Assembly: GCF_000730625.1 (NCBI RefSeq)
Contig: NZ_BBIT01000009.1
Span: 248,001-312,000, forward strand
Direction: 5' to 3'
Length of the DNA: 64,000 nucleotides
Origin: Pseudomonas oryzihabitans NBRC 102199
Lineage (GTDB): Bacteria > Pseudomonadota > Gammaproteobacteria > Pseudomonadales > Pseudomonadaceae
Position 1 is the stretch's first letter; each line of letters begins with the position of its first letter. Positions 36,651 to 45,716 of the stretch are shown here, piece after piece. The notes below the pieces were generated by a model. It did no database searches. It was not told the DNA's origin and saw only the letters and a program-made list of their open reading frames with translations. Position numbers and translations under genes: made by a program.

Positions 36651-37796
36651 ATGACCGCCACCACCCGCCTGCTGGCCTGCCTGCTCGCCCTGGCCACCGC
36701 CATGGGCATCGGCCGCTTCGCCCTCACCCCCGCCCTGCCGCACCTGATCGCCGAAGGCCAGATCGACCTCACCGGCGCCAGCCTGCTGGCCGCGGCCAAC
36801 TACCTGGGCTATCTGCTGGGCGCCCTGGATGCGCTCTTCGCCCGCCGGACCCATGCGCGGCTGGTCGGCGGCCTCTGGCTCTGCGCCGGCCTGACCCTGG
36901 CGTCGCTGCTGGCCGATGGCCTGGCCGCCCAGGCGCTGCTGCGCTTCGGCACCGGCCTGGCCAGCGCCTGGGTGCTGGTGATGGTGACCGGTCTCAGCCA
37001 GCCCCTGGCCGCCGAAGCCGGCCGGCCGCGCCTGGGCGCCCTGGTCTTTACCGGTCCCGGGGTGGGCATCCTCATCAGCGGGTTGATGGCCCTCGTCAGC
37101 AATCGCCTGGGCGGTGGCTCCAATCAGCTGTGGCTGAGCTACGGCCTGCTCGCCAGCGTGGCGACCCTGGCGCTGCTGCCCCTGCTGCCACGGCGCGGTC
37201 CGGCCACCCTGCTACCCACCGCCGCAGCGCCGGCCAAGCGTTCCCCGGCCTTCAACCGCCTGATCCTGGCCTATGGCCTGGTGGGCGTCGGCTACATCCT
37301 GCCGGCGACCTTTCTTTCGCAGATGGCCGCCAGCCGCTTCCACGGCCAGTGGCAGGCCGACCTCTTCTGGCCCGGCTACGGCCTGGCCGCGGCCCTGGGC
37401 GTGGTGCTGGTCAGCCTGAGACGCCCGGGCACCGACACCCGGCGCTGGCTGATCGCGACCCTTTGGCTACAGGCCGCGGGCGTACTGCTCTGCCTCCTGC
37501 CGGGCAGCCTGGCGCTGTTCCTCGGCGTGCTGCTCTGCGGCGGTCCCTTCCTCGCCTGCATGCAGTTGGTGATGCAATACGGTCGCGAGCTGGCACCGGC
37601 CACGCCGCAACGCAACGCCGGGGTGCTCACCGCCAGCTTCGCCAGCGGCCAGTTGCTCGGTCCGCTGCTCGGCGCGGCGAGCAGCCATTTCGCCGGCGAC
37701 CTGCAACCGGCCCTGGTGATCGCCGCGCTGGGCCTGCTGTTCGCCGGTCTGCAACTGCGCCGCGCCCGGGCGTCGCTACAGCGCTGCATCGCCTGA
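36651..37796 (+). CDS. YbfB/YjiJ-family MFS transporter
   Basis: A 381-residue, 12-helix permease with the YbfB signature LLALATAMGIGRFALTPALP in helix 1 and GYLLGALDALF in helix 2. No substrate is established for the family. The ATG follows a CTGGAG ribosome-binding site. The upstream spacer 36542-36650 is unusually AT-rich for this genome (TTTATTATTCGTTTTTATTG), as expected of a LysR-controlled divergent promoter. Confidence 0.9.
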   Translation: MTATTRLLACLLALATAMGIGRFALTPALPHLIAEGQIDLTGASLLAAANYLGYLLGALDALFARRTHARLVGGLWLCAGLTLASLLADGLAAQALLRFGTGLASAWVLVMVTGLSQPLAAEAGRPRLGALVFTGPGVGILISGLMALVSNRLGGGSNQLWLSYGLLASVATLALLPLLPRRGPATLLPTAAAPAKRSPAFNRLILAYGLVGVGYILPATFLSQMAASRFHGQWQADLFWPGYGLAAALGVVLVSLRRPGTDTRRWLIATLWLQAAGVLLCLLPGSLALFLGVLLCGGPFLACMQLVMQYGRELAPATPQRNAGVLTASFASGQLLGPLLGAASSHFAGDLQPALVIAALGLLFAGLQLRRARASLQRCIA

Positions 37797-37850
37797 ATCG
37801 TTTCCGCTGCGGCCATTCGTCACAGAAGTAAAACTGGGTGGTTCCTTGTT

Positions 37851-37880
37851 TTGAAATGTTTCGCCGTTCCTGAGTACAGT
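37851..37880 (+). promoter_or_regulatory. sigma70-type promoter of acetolactate synthase
   Basis: TTGAAA (37851-37856), 18-base spacer, TACAGT (37875-37880), about 70 bases ahead of the start codon. Confidence 0.6.
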
Positions 37881-37948
37881 GATCGCCGCGCCTCATAGAG
37901 GAGGCGCCTCAGGCGCTCGCCATCCACCCTACAAGGAATACAACACTC

Positions 37949-39595
37949 ATGATGAAGGCCTCCGATCTGGTCGTTCGCTGCTTGGAGAACGAGGGTGTGG
38001 AATACATCTTCGGCATTCCCGGCGAAGAGAACCTGGACCTGCTGGAATCCCTGCGTCGCTCCTCGCAGATCAAGCTGATCCTGACTCGCCACGAGCAGTC
38101 CGCCGGCTTCATGGCCGCCACCTACGGCCGCTTCACCGGCAAGACCGGTGTCTGCCTTTCCACCCTCGGTCCAGGTGCCACCAACCTGGTCACCGCCGGC
38201 GCCTACGCCTACCTGGGCGGCATGCCGATGCTGATGCTGACCGGCCAGAAGCCGATCAAGAAATCCAAGCAGGGGCGTTTCCAGATTCTCGACGTGTGCC
38301 GCATGATGGCGCCGCTCACCAAGTACACCCACCAGTTCGCCTCCGCCGACAACATCCCGTCGCGCATCCGCGAGGCCTTCCGCCTCGCCGAGGAAGAAAA
38401 GCCCGGCTCCGTGCACCTGGAACTGCCGGAAGACATCGCCGACGAGCACACCGAGAGCCTGCCGGTCCCGCCGAGCCTGAGCCGTCGTCCAGTCGCCGAA
38501 GCCAAGGCCATCGCCGCCGCCGTCTCCAAGCTGGAAAACGCCCGCAGCCCGGTGCTGGTGCTGGGCGCCGGCACCAACCGCAAGATGACCGCGCGCGTCC
38601 TGCGCCAGCTGATCGAGAAGACCGGCATCCCCTTCGTCACCACCCAGCTCGGCAAGGGCGTGGTCGACGAGCGCCATCCGCGCTTCCTGGGCAACGCCGC
38701 CCTCTCCGCCGGTGACTTCGTGCACCGTGCGCTGGAGTCCGCCGACCTCATCGTCAACATCGGCCACGATGTGATCGAGAAGCCGCCGTTCTTCATGACC
38801 CGCGGCGGTACCGAGGTCATCCACATCAACTTCCGCTCCGCCGAAGTCGATCCGGTGTACTTCCCCCAGGTCGAGGTGGTCGGCGACATCGCCAACGCCA
38901 TCTGGGAGATCAAGGAGCGCATCGAGGTCCAGCCCACCTGGGACTTCGACCGCCTCCTGACCATCCGCGAAGCCAACGAGGCCCACGTCGCCGAAGGCGC
39001 CACCGACGACCGCTTCCCAGTCTATCCCCAGCGCCTGGTGGCCGATCTGCGCCACGTGCTGCCGTCCGACGGCATCGTCGCCCTGGACAACGGCATCTAC
39101 AAGATCTGGTTCGCCCGCAACTATAAGGCCTACATGCCCAACACGGTGCTGCTGGACAACGCCCTGGCCACCATGGGCGCCGGTCTGCCGTCGGCCATGG
39201 CCGCGCGCCTGGTGCACCCCAACACCCCCATCGTGGCGGTGTGCGGTGACGGCGGCTTCATGATGAACAGCCAGGAGCTGGAAACGGCGGTGCGCCTGAA
39301 GATGAACCTGGTGGTCATCATCCTGCGCGACGACGGCTACGGCATGATCCGCTGGAAGCAGGCGCAGATGGGCTTCGAGGACTTCGGCCTGGACTACGGC
39401 AACCCGGACTTCGTCCGCTACGCCGAAAGCTACGGCGCCCACGGCCATCGCGTGGAAAGCGCGGCGGCCTTCGCGCCGCTGGTGCAGCACTGCCTGGACA
39501 CCCCCGGCGTCCACGTCATCGACTGCCCGGTGGACTACTCCGAGAACGACCGCATCCTGCACCAGGACATCAAGGAGCGCAGCGCGGCGGTCTGA
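37949..39595 (+). CDS. acetolactate synthase, catabolic-type large subunit
   Basis: A 548-residue thiamine-diphosphate enzyme that condenses two pyruvates to acetolactate. The catalytic Glu49 lies in TRHEQSAGFMAATYGR; the ThDP/Mg motif is GDGGFMMNSQELETA continuing to the Asn/Asp region RDDGYGMIRWK. The MIRWKQ form and the absence of an FAD-type insertion match the AlsS/BudB branch more than IlvB/IlvI. No small regulatory subunit and no acetolactate decarboxylase lie nearby. AAGGA is nine bases before the first of two adjacent ATG codons. It has its own promoter and terminator. Confidence 0.88.
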   Translation: MMKASDLVVRCLENEGVEYIFGIPGEENLDLLESLRRSSQIKLILTRHEQSAGFMAATYGRFTGKTGVCLSTLGPGATNLVTAGAYAYLGGMPMLMLTGQKPIKKSKQGRFQILDVCRMMAPLTKYTHQFASADNIPSRIREAFRLAEEEKPGSVHLELPEDIADEHTESLPVPPSLSRRPVAEAKAIAAAVSKLENARSPVLVLGAGTNRKMTARVLRQLIEKTGIPFVTTQLGKGVVDERHPRFLGNAALSAGDFVHRALESADLIVNIGHDVIEKPPFFMTRGGTEVIHINFRSAEVDPVYFPQVEVVGDIANAIWEIKERIEVQPTWDFDRLLTIREANEAHVAEGATDDRFPVYPQRLVADLRHVLPSDGIVALDNGIYKIWFARNYKAYMPNTVLLDNALATMGAGLPSAMAARLVHPNTPIVAVCGDGGFMMNSQELETAVRLKMNLVVIILRDDGYGMIRWKQAQMGFEDFGLDYGNPDFVRYAESYGAHGHRVESAAAFAPLVQHCLDTPGVHVIDCPVDYSENDRILHQDIKERSAAV

Positions 39596-39620
39596 CCGCT
39601 TAGCCCCGGCGATCCCTACG

Positions 39621-39650
39621 ACGCCCCGGCCTCCAGGTCGGGGCGTTTTT
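39621..39650 (+). terminator. Rho-independent terminator of acetolactate synthase
   Basis: ACGCCCCGGCC pairs with GGTCGGGGCGT (one G:T pair) around TCCA, followed by TTTTT. Confidence 0.9.
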
Positions 39651-39651
39651 C

Positions 39652-40136
39652 ATGGCGCCCGAAGCAGCCAGCCAGTCCTCTCCGCCATCCAAGCTGGCGC
39701 CATATCGTCAAACTAATAGACAGGAAAAGCCTGCAAAAACAAACAGATACGATGTGGGACCACACAAGACCCTGCCGACTATCCGGGTAATCACACAGCC
39801 TATCGTCCGGACTCGAATATCGCGGCGATTCGCGTTCTATTAAGCAACCCTTAAGCACCGCGGTGAATGAGTTCTCGCCGTCCTTGAGCCGTCCTGACGA
39901 GCGCCCTGCCCTCGCCGAGGTCGCGGATCGGGACCCGACGGCAGATGGCTCGGTACCCGCAAAGAGTCCTTGGGGTCAATCCGTGGTTACCCGCACAAGC
40001 TGCCAAGCGCCCCCTTCGCGCCGTCCGGTCCTGCCGGCTGGCTGACGAATCGACAGAGGCCGCCGTAACCGCGAAGCACGAGGCGTGAGGCCCCCAGGCC
40101 CGCATCATCCAACGCTCCGCTATCCAGGTAGTCCAC
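39652..40136 (+). other. 485-bp non-coding leader of the first chemoreceptor gene
   Basis: No convincing gene. A 63-codon frame at 39652-39843 has no ribosome-binding site. The left part (39700-39850) is AT-rich relative to the genome; the right part (39880-40136) is GC-rich and contains several short inverted segments such as ATCGGGACCCGA (39928-39939 region). It does not match a riboswitch consensus I know. GCGTGAGGCC occurs at 40084-40093; the same ten bases precede the second chemoreceptor gene. Confidence 0.5.
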
Positions 40137-42050
40137 ATGCAGCAAGTTGGCTGGAATCCATTAAGCAATATAAGCGTCAGGGCCAAGCTGGGCCTTGGCT
40201 TCGCCCTGCTCATCGGCATGATCCTGCTGGTGGCCTACACCGGCTGGTCGGCCACCGATACCCTGCGCGATCGCAGCGAGCGCATGAACGATATCGCCGG
40301 CTACAGCACCCTGGCCCGCGACATGCGCATCGAGCGACTGGTGTATTTCACCAGGGCCGATGACGCCCAGGCGGCCAAGTGGCTCGCCGCCCTGGACAAG
40401 ACAGAAGGCCAGTTGCAGGCCATCGTCCCGCACTTCAACTCCCCGGCGAACAAGGCCCTGCTCGACGAGGCCGGGGCCGCGCTCAAACGCTATCGCGACT
40501 TCTACAACCAGACGATCACCGCCACCCGCGAGCGGGAATCCATCCGCAAGATCGCCAGCAATGCGGCAGAGGCGGCCAATGCCCAGCTGCTGGCACTGGC
40601 CGAAGAGGCGAATGGCGAGACCGGCCGCCAGGCCGATCGCCAGCAGCTGGCGGCGCTGTTCATCGGTGTACAGCGGATGAGGGTCGATTTCCGCGGCTAC
40701 GCCAGCTTACCCGGGAAGGACACTGAGCAGACGGCACGCACCTCCGTCAATGCCACCCTCACCCAGGCCAAGGCGCTCGGCACCACGGCGTTGCCGACCG
40801 AGACCGTGCAAAAGCTGGTCGGTGAAATCACCGCCTACGGGCAGCGTCTCGACCAGCTGGTGGCCGCGCAGGCGCAGGTGGATCAGGCGCAGGGCGGTAT
40901 CACCACCACCATCACCACCCTGCTCGGCATCGCCGACAAGCTCACCGCCATCCAGCAGGAATTCCGCGCGGCCGACGTGGCCGGTGCCCGTCAGCTGCTG
41001 TTGATCTGGCTGGCCGTCGCCATCGCCCTGGGCCTGACCTGTGCCTGGCTGATCACCCGCTCCATCGTCAAGCCCTTGCAGGACACCGTGACCCTGGCCA
41101 AGCAGGTTGCCAACGGTGACTTCACCCATCAGCAGCAGGTCACGCGCAAGGATGAACTGGGCGCCCTGCAGACCAGCATGCAAGGCATGACCGGCAACCT
41201 GCGGCGCCTGATCGGCGAGGTGCGCGACGGGGTGGTTCAGGTGGCCAGTGCCGCCGAGCAGCTGTCGGCGGTCACCGAGCAGACCAGTGCTGGCGTGCAA
41301 TCGCAAAAGGTCGAGACCGACCAGATCGCCACCGCCATGCAGGAAATGACCGCCACCACCCACGAGGTGGCGCGCAACGCCGGGAATGCCGCCAAGTCCG
41401 CACTGGAAGCGAGTCGGCAGGCCCAGCAAGGGGAGCAGTCGGTGAGCAAGGCGGTCGACCAGATCGAGGTGCTGGCCCGGGAAATGGAATCGACAAAGGC
41501 CGCCATGGCCACCCTGCGCGGCCATGCCGACAGCATCGGCGGCGTGCTCGACGTGATCAAGGCGGTTTCCGAACAGACCAATCTGCTGGCGCTCAATGCC
41601 GCCATCGAAGCCGCTCGGGCCGGCGAGGCGGGCCGCGGCTTCGCCGTGGTCGCCGACGAGGTCCGCGGCCTGGCCCAGCGCACCCGCTCCTCGACGGACG
41701 AGATCGCCCAGCTCATCACCGGCCTGCACCAGAGCACCGACCGCATGGCGACGGTGCTCGACCACAACGTGCAGCTGACCGACAGCAGCGTCGGCCTGTC
41801 GCGCGAGGCGGGCGAGATGCTCAAGCGCATCACCCAGTCGGTCAAGGACATCGAATCGATGAACGAACAGATCGCCTGCGCCGCCGAGCAGCAGAGTTCG
41901 GCCGGCGAGGAGATCAGCCGCAATGTCACCAACGTCCGCGACATCTCCGACCAGACCGCGGCCGCCAGCGAAGAGACGGCGTCCTCGAGCATGGAGCTGG
42001 CCCGCATCGGCGTACGCCTGCAGGAGATGACGGCGCGCTTCAAGGTGTAG
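40137..42050 (+). CDS. methyl-accepting chemotaxis protein with large helical sensor domain
   Basis: A 637-residue transmembrane chemoreceptor. Helix 1 is about residues 16-37 (LGLGFALLIGMILLVAYTGW), the periplasmic part about 38-285 is all helical and long enough for a helical bimodular (HBM) sensor, helix 2 is about 286-306 (LLLIWLAVAIALGLTCAWLI), then HAMP, and the signalling hairpin whose tip is [20 protein letters not shown] and [18 protein letters not shown]. No C-terminal CheR-tethering pentapeptide is present. Ligand unknown; HBM receptors often sense carboxylates. It is monocistronic with a very long leader. Confidence 0.93.
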   Translation: MQQVGWNPLSNISVRAKLGLGFALLIGMILLVAYTGWSATDTLRDRSERMNDIAGYSTLARDMRIERLVYFTRADDAQAAKWLAALDKTEGQLQAIVPHFNSPANKALLDEAGAALKRYRDFYNQTITATRERESIRKIASNAAEAANAQLLALAEEANGETGRQADRQQLAALFIGVQRMRVDFRGYASLPGKDTEQTARTSVNATLTQAKALGTTALPTETVQKLVGEITAYGQRLDQLVAAQAQVDQAQGGITTTITTLLGIADKLTAIQQEFRAADVAGARQLLLIWLAVAIALGLTCAWLITRSIVKPLQDTVTLAKQVANGDFTHQQQVTRKDELGALQTSMQGMTGNLRRLIGEVRDGVVQVASAAEQLSAVTEQTSAGVQSQKVETDQIATAMQEMTATTHEVARNAGNAAKSALEASRQAQQGEQSVSKAVDQIEVLAREMESTKAAMATLRGHADSIGGVLDVIKAVSEQTNLLALNAAIEAARAGEAGRGFAVVADEVRGLAQRTRSSTDEIAQLITGLHQSTDRMATVLDHNVQLTDSSVGLSREAGEMLKRITQSVKDIESMNEQIACAAEQQSSAGEEISRNVTNVRDISDQTAAASEETASSSMELARIGVRLQEMTARFKV

Positions 42051-42060
42051 GTCTGGCGCC

Positions 42061-42695
42061 GGGGGCTTCCCTCACCCCGACCCTCTCCCCCAGGGAGAGG
42101 GGGCGCACCCGGTGTGGCCCGCGCAGGGTGGAAAACGGCGTAGCCTTTTCCACGCGGACGAACCCGCTGCGATAGCGGCTTCGCTGCAAACCAACCTGCA
42201 GATCGCTCACCCCTCCCCTCTCCCATGGGGAGAGGAGGCGCACCCGATATGGCCCGACGTAGGGTGGAAAACGGCGCAGCCTTTTCCACGCGGACGAACC
42301 CGCTGCGATAGCGGCTTCGCTGTAAACCAACCTGCAGATCCCTCACCGCGACCCTCTCCCATGAGGAGAGGAGGCGCACCCGGTGCGGCCCAGCGTTAGG
42401 GTGGAAAACGGCGCAGTCTTTTCCACGCGAAAGAGCCCGCTGCGATAGCGGCTTCGCTGCAAACCAGCCTGCAGGTCCCTCACCCCGCCCCTCTCCCATG
42501 GGGAGAGGGGGCGTACTCGATATGGCCCGACGTAGGGTGGAAAACGGCGCAGCCTTTTCCACGCGAAAGAGCCCGCTGCGATAGCGGCTTCGCTGCAAAC
42601 CAGCCTGCAGATCCCTTACCGCGCCCCCAGGGAGAGGGAGCGCACCCGCTATGCCCCAGCGCAGGGTGGAAAACGGCGCAGCCTTATCCACCCTC
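42061..42695. repeat. tandem array of ~136-bp repeats (about 4.5 copies)
   Basis: The sequence GGGTGGAAAACGGCG begins at 42126, 42262, 42399, 42535 and 42664 (spacing 136, 137, 136, 129). Each unit has module A (GTGGAAAA...TTTTCCAC inverted repeat), module D (GCTGCGATAGCGGCTTCGCT), a CAACCTGCAGAT/CAGCCTGCAGAT link, and module B (CCCTCTCCC...GGGAGAGG). Copies differ by scattered base changes; the last lacks part of the unit. No coding sequence is seen in this 659-bp gap. Confidence 0.92.
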
Positions 42696-42709
42696 GGGTA
42701 GCAACTCCC

Positions 42710-43579
42710 CTACTCCAGGCTGGCCTCTTCCAGCAACCACCGCTCGAAAAGCGCCAGCGTCGGATCGACGGCCTCCGCGGGACGGGTCACCAGCACATAG
42801 CGCTCGCGCAGTTCGGGCATGACTGGCCAGGGCGCCTGGAGGCGGCCGGTGGCCAGGTCTTCCTTGATGTAGCGCTGGGGCACCAGAGCCATGCCGAAAC
42901 CGGCCTTGGCGGCCTCGATCAGCAGCGAATAGCGATCATAGGTAGGGCCGGTCACCTGGGCACCCAAGGGCAGTCCGGTGAGCGCGGCATAACGACGCCA
43001 GCTGTGCGGACTCTCCCGCTTGTGCAACAAGGGCAGACTGGCCGGCGGATGATCGGCCAGCCGCGGATGACAGACCGCGACCAGTTGCGCCTCGAACAGC
43101 CGTTGCACCCTCAGGCTCTGCCAGGCCGGATGCTCGTAGTTGATCGCGGCATGCAGGCCGCTGTCCTCCAGGGCGAAGGGCTGCGTCCGCTCGCGCAGGT
43201 TGACCTGGATCTCCGGATGGCGCTCGTGGAAACGCGCCAGGAGGGGGATCAGCCAGCGACCGGCCAGGGTCGGGATGACGCCGATCTCCAGCGTCGTGGC
43301 GCCGCGGGCCTGGGCGATCAGCTGCTGGGTATGGCGCTCGATGTCGGCGAGCGCCGTGCGTATATGGGCGGCATAGCCGGCACCGGCGGCGGAGAGCTCG
43401 ACGCGATTGCCGATCCGATTGAACAGCCGGACACCCACCGCAACCTCCAGCTTGGCGATCTGCCGACTGATGGCGCCCTCACTCAGCGCCAGCTCCTGCG
43501 CGGCCCTGGCAAAGCTGAGATGGCGGGCAGCCGCTTCCAGGGCCACCAGCGCCGTGGTGCTGGGCAGGCGTCTAGTCAT
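42710..43579 (-). CDS. LysR-family regulator, GcvA-like
   Basis: A 289-residue regulator: winged helix LVALEAAARHLSFARAAQEL and LSEGAISRQIAKLEVAVGV, substrate-binding domain from about residue 92 (LEIGVIPTLAGRWLIPLLAR). It is divergent from the DUF998 membrane-protein gene over about 128 bases and may control it. Ligand unknown. The 3' end abuts the tandem repeat array. Confidence 0.9.
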   Translation of the reverse strand: MTRRLPSTTALVALEAAARHLSFARAAQELALSEGAISRQIAKLEVAVGVRLFNRIGNRVELSAAGAGYAAHIRTALADIERHTQQLIAQARGATTLEIGVIPTLAGRWLIPLLARFHERHPEIQVNLRERTQPFALEDSGLHAAINYEHPAWQSLRVQRLFEAQLVAVCHPRLADHPPASLPLLHKRESPHSWRRYAALTGLPLGAQVTGPTYDRYSLLIEAAKAGFGMALVPQRYIKEDLATGRLQAPWPVMPELRERYVLVTRPAEAVDPTLALFERWLLEEASLE

Positions 43580-43707
43580 CGGCGGTCATCCTTGGCGGGG
43601 CGGCACAGGATGACGCCTGGGCAAGCTGCCTTGCAAAAAAATCCGTAACGCTCGCCGGCCCGCGCCTCCTAGCATGAGCGGACCTGAAGACCAAGGAAGC
43701 GCGAGCC

Positions 43708-44352
43708 ATGATGACGAGGACGTCCACCTTGAACAGGGTCGACCGGGTTCTGCTGGGCATGGGTCTGGTGATTCCTGTCTGGCTGACGATCGGTGTAGGA
43801 CTGACCGCCCTGGCCTATCCCGGCTATAGCCATGTCGACCACGCCCTGAGTCGGTTGGGCGCCATCGATGCGCCTACCCAGGGCTTTTCCGCCTGGATCA
43901 ACAACCTGCCGCTCGGCGTGCTCTTCGTGCTGGTGGCCCTGGGCCTGGCCCGGCGCTTTCGCGGTTCGCGCCTGGCCCGCCTGAGTGCGGCCCTGATCCT
44001 GCTGCATGGCCTGGCGAGCTTCGCCACCGGCGTCTTTCCCTGCGATCAGGGCTGCGCCCCGGTGCAGCCCTCGCGCTCGCAAACGCTGCACAACCTGGCG
44101 GGCCTGGTGATGTTCCTGTCGCTGACCCTGGCCAGCGCACTCTGGGGCTGGCTTGGCAGGCGCCTGCTGGCCTCGCCGGGCTTTGCCTGCTTGTCGATCC
44201 TCTGTACCGCGCTGGCGCTGGTCACCGCGGCCCTGATGGCGGGAGCGGTCACCGACGGCCAGGGCTTCGGCCTCTACCAGCGCCTCAACTACGCCACGGG
44301 CGTCTGCTGGCTCGCGGTCCTGGCCTGGCTGGCCCGGCACGAACGCGGGTAA
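43708..44352 (+). CDS. DUF998 family membrane protein
   Basis: A 214-residue protein with six hydrophobic segments and the DUF998 hallmark GVFPCDQGCAP in the loop before helix 4. AAGGA lies ten bases before the first of two ATG codons. The family is uncharacterised. It is followed by a convergent DUF2798 gene after 27 bases. Confidence 0.88.
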   Translation: MMTRTSTLNRVDRVLLGMGLVIPVWLTIGVGLTALAYPGYSHVDHALSRLGAIDAPTQGFSAWINNLPLGVLFVLVALGLARRFRGSRLARLSAALILLHGLASFATGVFPCDQGCAPVQPSRSQTLHNLAGLVMFLSLTLASALWGWLGRRLLASPGFACLSILCTALALVTAALMAGAVTDGQGFGLYQRLNYATGVCWLAVLAWLARHERG

Positions 44353-44379
44353 CCGGCGGCAAGCGGCACGGCGGACGCC

Positions 44380-44640
44380 TCAGGCCTGTACGGTCAGGGC
44401 GACCAGCCGCGCCACCAGCGGTCTGACCAGCAGCACGCAGACGAACGCCGCAGGCATCGCCACCTGGTAGGCGTTCATCACATTCCTGAAGTAATGGGCA
44501 TCGAACCCGAACTCGGCCAGGGTGATCACCAGGCACATCAGCAAGGCCATGATGGTCGACATATAGAGGGCGAACACATAGGGCGTCACGCCCTTGGGCA
44601 GGCGTCGTCTGGCGGGAAGCGCTGGAGTCTGGGAATTCAT
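44380..44640 (-). CDS. DUF2798 family membrane protein
   Basis: An 86-residue protein with two predicted helices: PYVFALYMSTIMALLMCLVI and YQVAMPAAFVCVLLVRPLVA. Tandem-helix DUF2798 proteins of this length are uncharacterised. It is divergent from a LysR gene (44758), so regulation by that protein is possible. Confidence 0.82.
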   Translation of the reverse strand: MNSQTPALPARRRLPKGVTPYVFALYMSTIMALLMCLVITLAEFGFDAHYFRNVMNAYQVAMPAAFVCVLLVRPLVARLVALTVQA

Positions 44641-44757
44641 CGGCTAGTCTCTGGTGGATGGGCGAGGCCAAGCTAACAAGCAGCGGAACCGGCCGGTAGC
44701 CGCCTCGTCGTTGGTTCACCTTCAACAGAAATCAACGAATACAGCGACAGGGATCTC

Positions 44758-45690
44758 GTGGACATCCTGGGTTTGATCAGTACCTACATCAAGGTCGTGG
44801 AAGCCGGCAGCATCGCCGGGGCTGCCCGTGGCCTGGGCCTGAGTGCGGCCGCGGTAAGCCAGAGCCTGGCCCGGCTGGAGGCGCATCTGGGTGTGCGCCT
44901 GCTGTCGCGGACCACGCGCCGCCTGGCCATGACGGAAAGCGGGGCCCGCTATTTCGACCAGGTCCGACATATCCCGCAGGAGGTCGAGAGTGCCGCCCAG
45001 TCGGCGACCCTGGCCAGCGAACCCCAGGGAGCGCTGCGAGTGGCGACCACCGCCGCCTTCGGCCGGCATCTGCTGGCGCCGCTGCTGCCGGCGTTCAAGC
45101 GCCGCTATCCGGGCATCGACATCGAACTGATCGGCTCCGACCGGCGCCTGGATCATCGCCTGGAACAGATAGACGTCAGCCTGAGGATCAAGGCGCAGCT
45201 CAGCGACAGCCTGGTCGCCCGACGCATCACGTCCCGGGCCTTTCTGTTCTGCGCGGCGCCCGCCTATCTGGCACACGCGGGCACACCGCGCACTCCGGAA
45301 GACCTGCAGCAGCACGCCTGCCTGCTGTTTCGCTATCGCACCGATGGGCGCTATCTACCCTGGCGATTCGAACGCGAAGGCAAGGTCTTCGAGGCAGCCA
45401 CGCGTCCCGGTTTCGTCTGCGACGACATCGACATGCTGGCGCAGATCGCGGTGAACGGCGGCGGCATCGCGCGCCTGGCGGACTTCGTCGCCCTGCCGCT
45501 GATCGAGCGCGGGCAGCTGGTACCGCTGTTCGGCGCGGCTAGCCAGGGCGCCACGTCGGCCCAGTCGGAAGCCATGGATATCTATGCCTGCGTCGCCGAA
45601 CGTTCGGCGCTGACCGGCAAGGTGCGCGCCTTCATCGACTTTCTCGAAGAGGCATTGCAGACCCGCGACGGGACGGTGCCCGCTCACTGA
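44758..45690 (+). CDS. LysR-family transcriptional regulator
   Basis: A 310-residue LysR protein with the winged helix TYIKVVEAGSIAGAARGLGL and LSAAAVSQSLARLEAHLGV, and a substrate-binding domain from residue about 88. The start is GTG, with ACAGGGA upstream. The single-domain 'CrgA/AaeR-like' opening (IxxYIKVVEAGS) puts it in the large subfamily that controls divergent genes, here DUF2798. Confidence 0.9.
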   Translation: MDILGLISTYIKVVEAGSIAGAARGLGLSAAAVSQSLARLEAHLGVRLLSRTTRRLAMTESGARYFDQVRHIPQEVESAAQSATLASEPQGALRVATTAAFGRHLLAPLLPAFKRRYPGIDIELIGSDRRLDHRLEQIDVSLRIKAQLSDSLVARRITSRAFLFCAAPAYLAHAGTPRTPEDLQQHACLLFRYRTDGRYLPWRFEREGKVFEAATRPGFVCDDIDMLAQIAVNGGGIARLADFVALPLIERGQLVPLFGAASQGATSAQSEAMDIYACVAERSALTGKVRAFIDFLEEALQTRDGTVPAH

Positions 45691-45716
45691 ACAGGCCTGC
45701 GTCGGCAGCGCTGCGG

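Noticed and set aside
39652-39843. 63-codon frame after the acetolactate synthase terminator
   Set aside because: No ribosome-binding site, no homology that I recognise, and it begins inside the terminator tail.
39880-40136. possible c-di-GMP riboswitch in the chemoreceptor leader
   Set aside because: TACCCGC and GGTTACCCGC fragments were suggestive, but the conserved GEMM core and its pairing order are missing.
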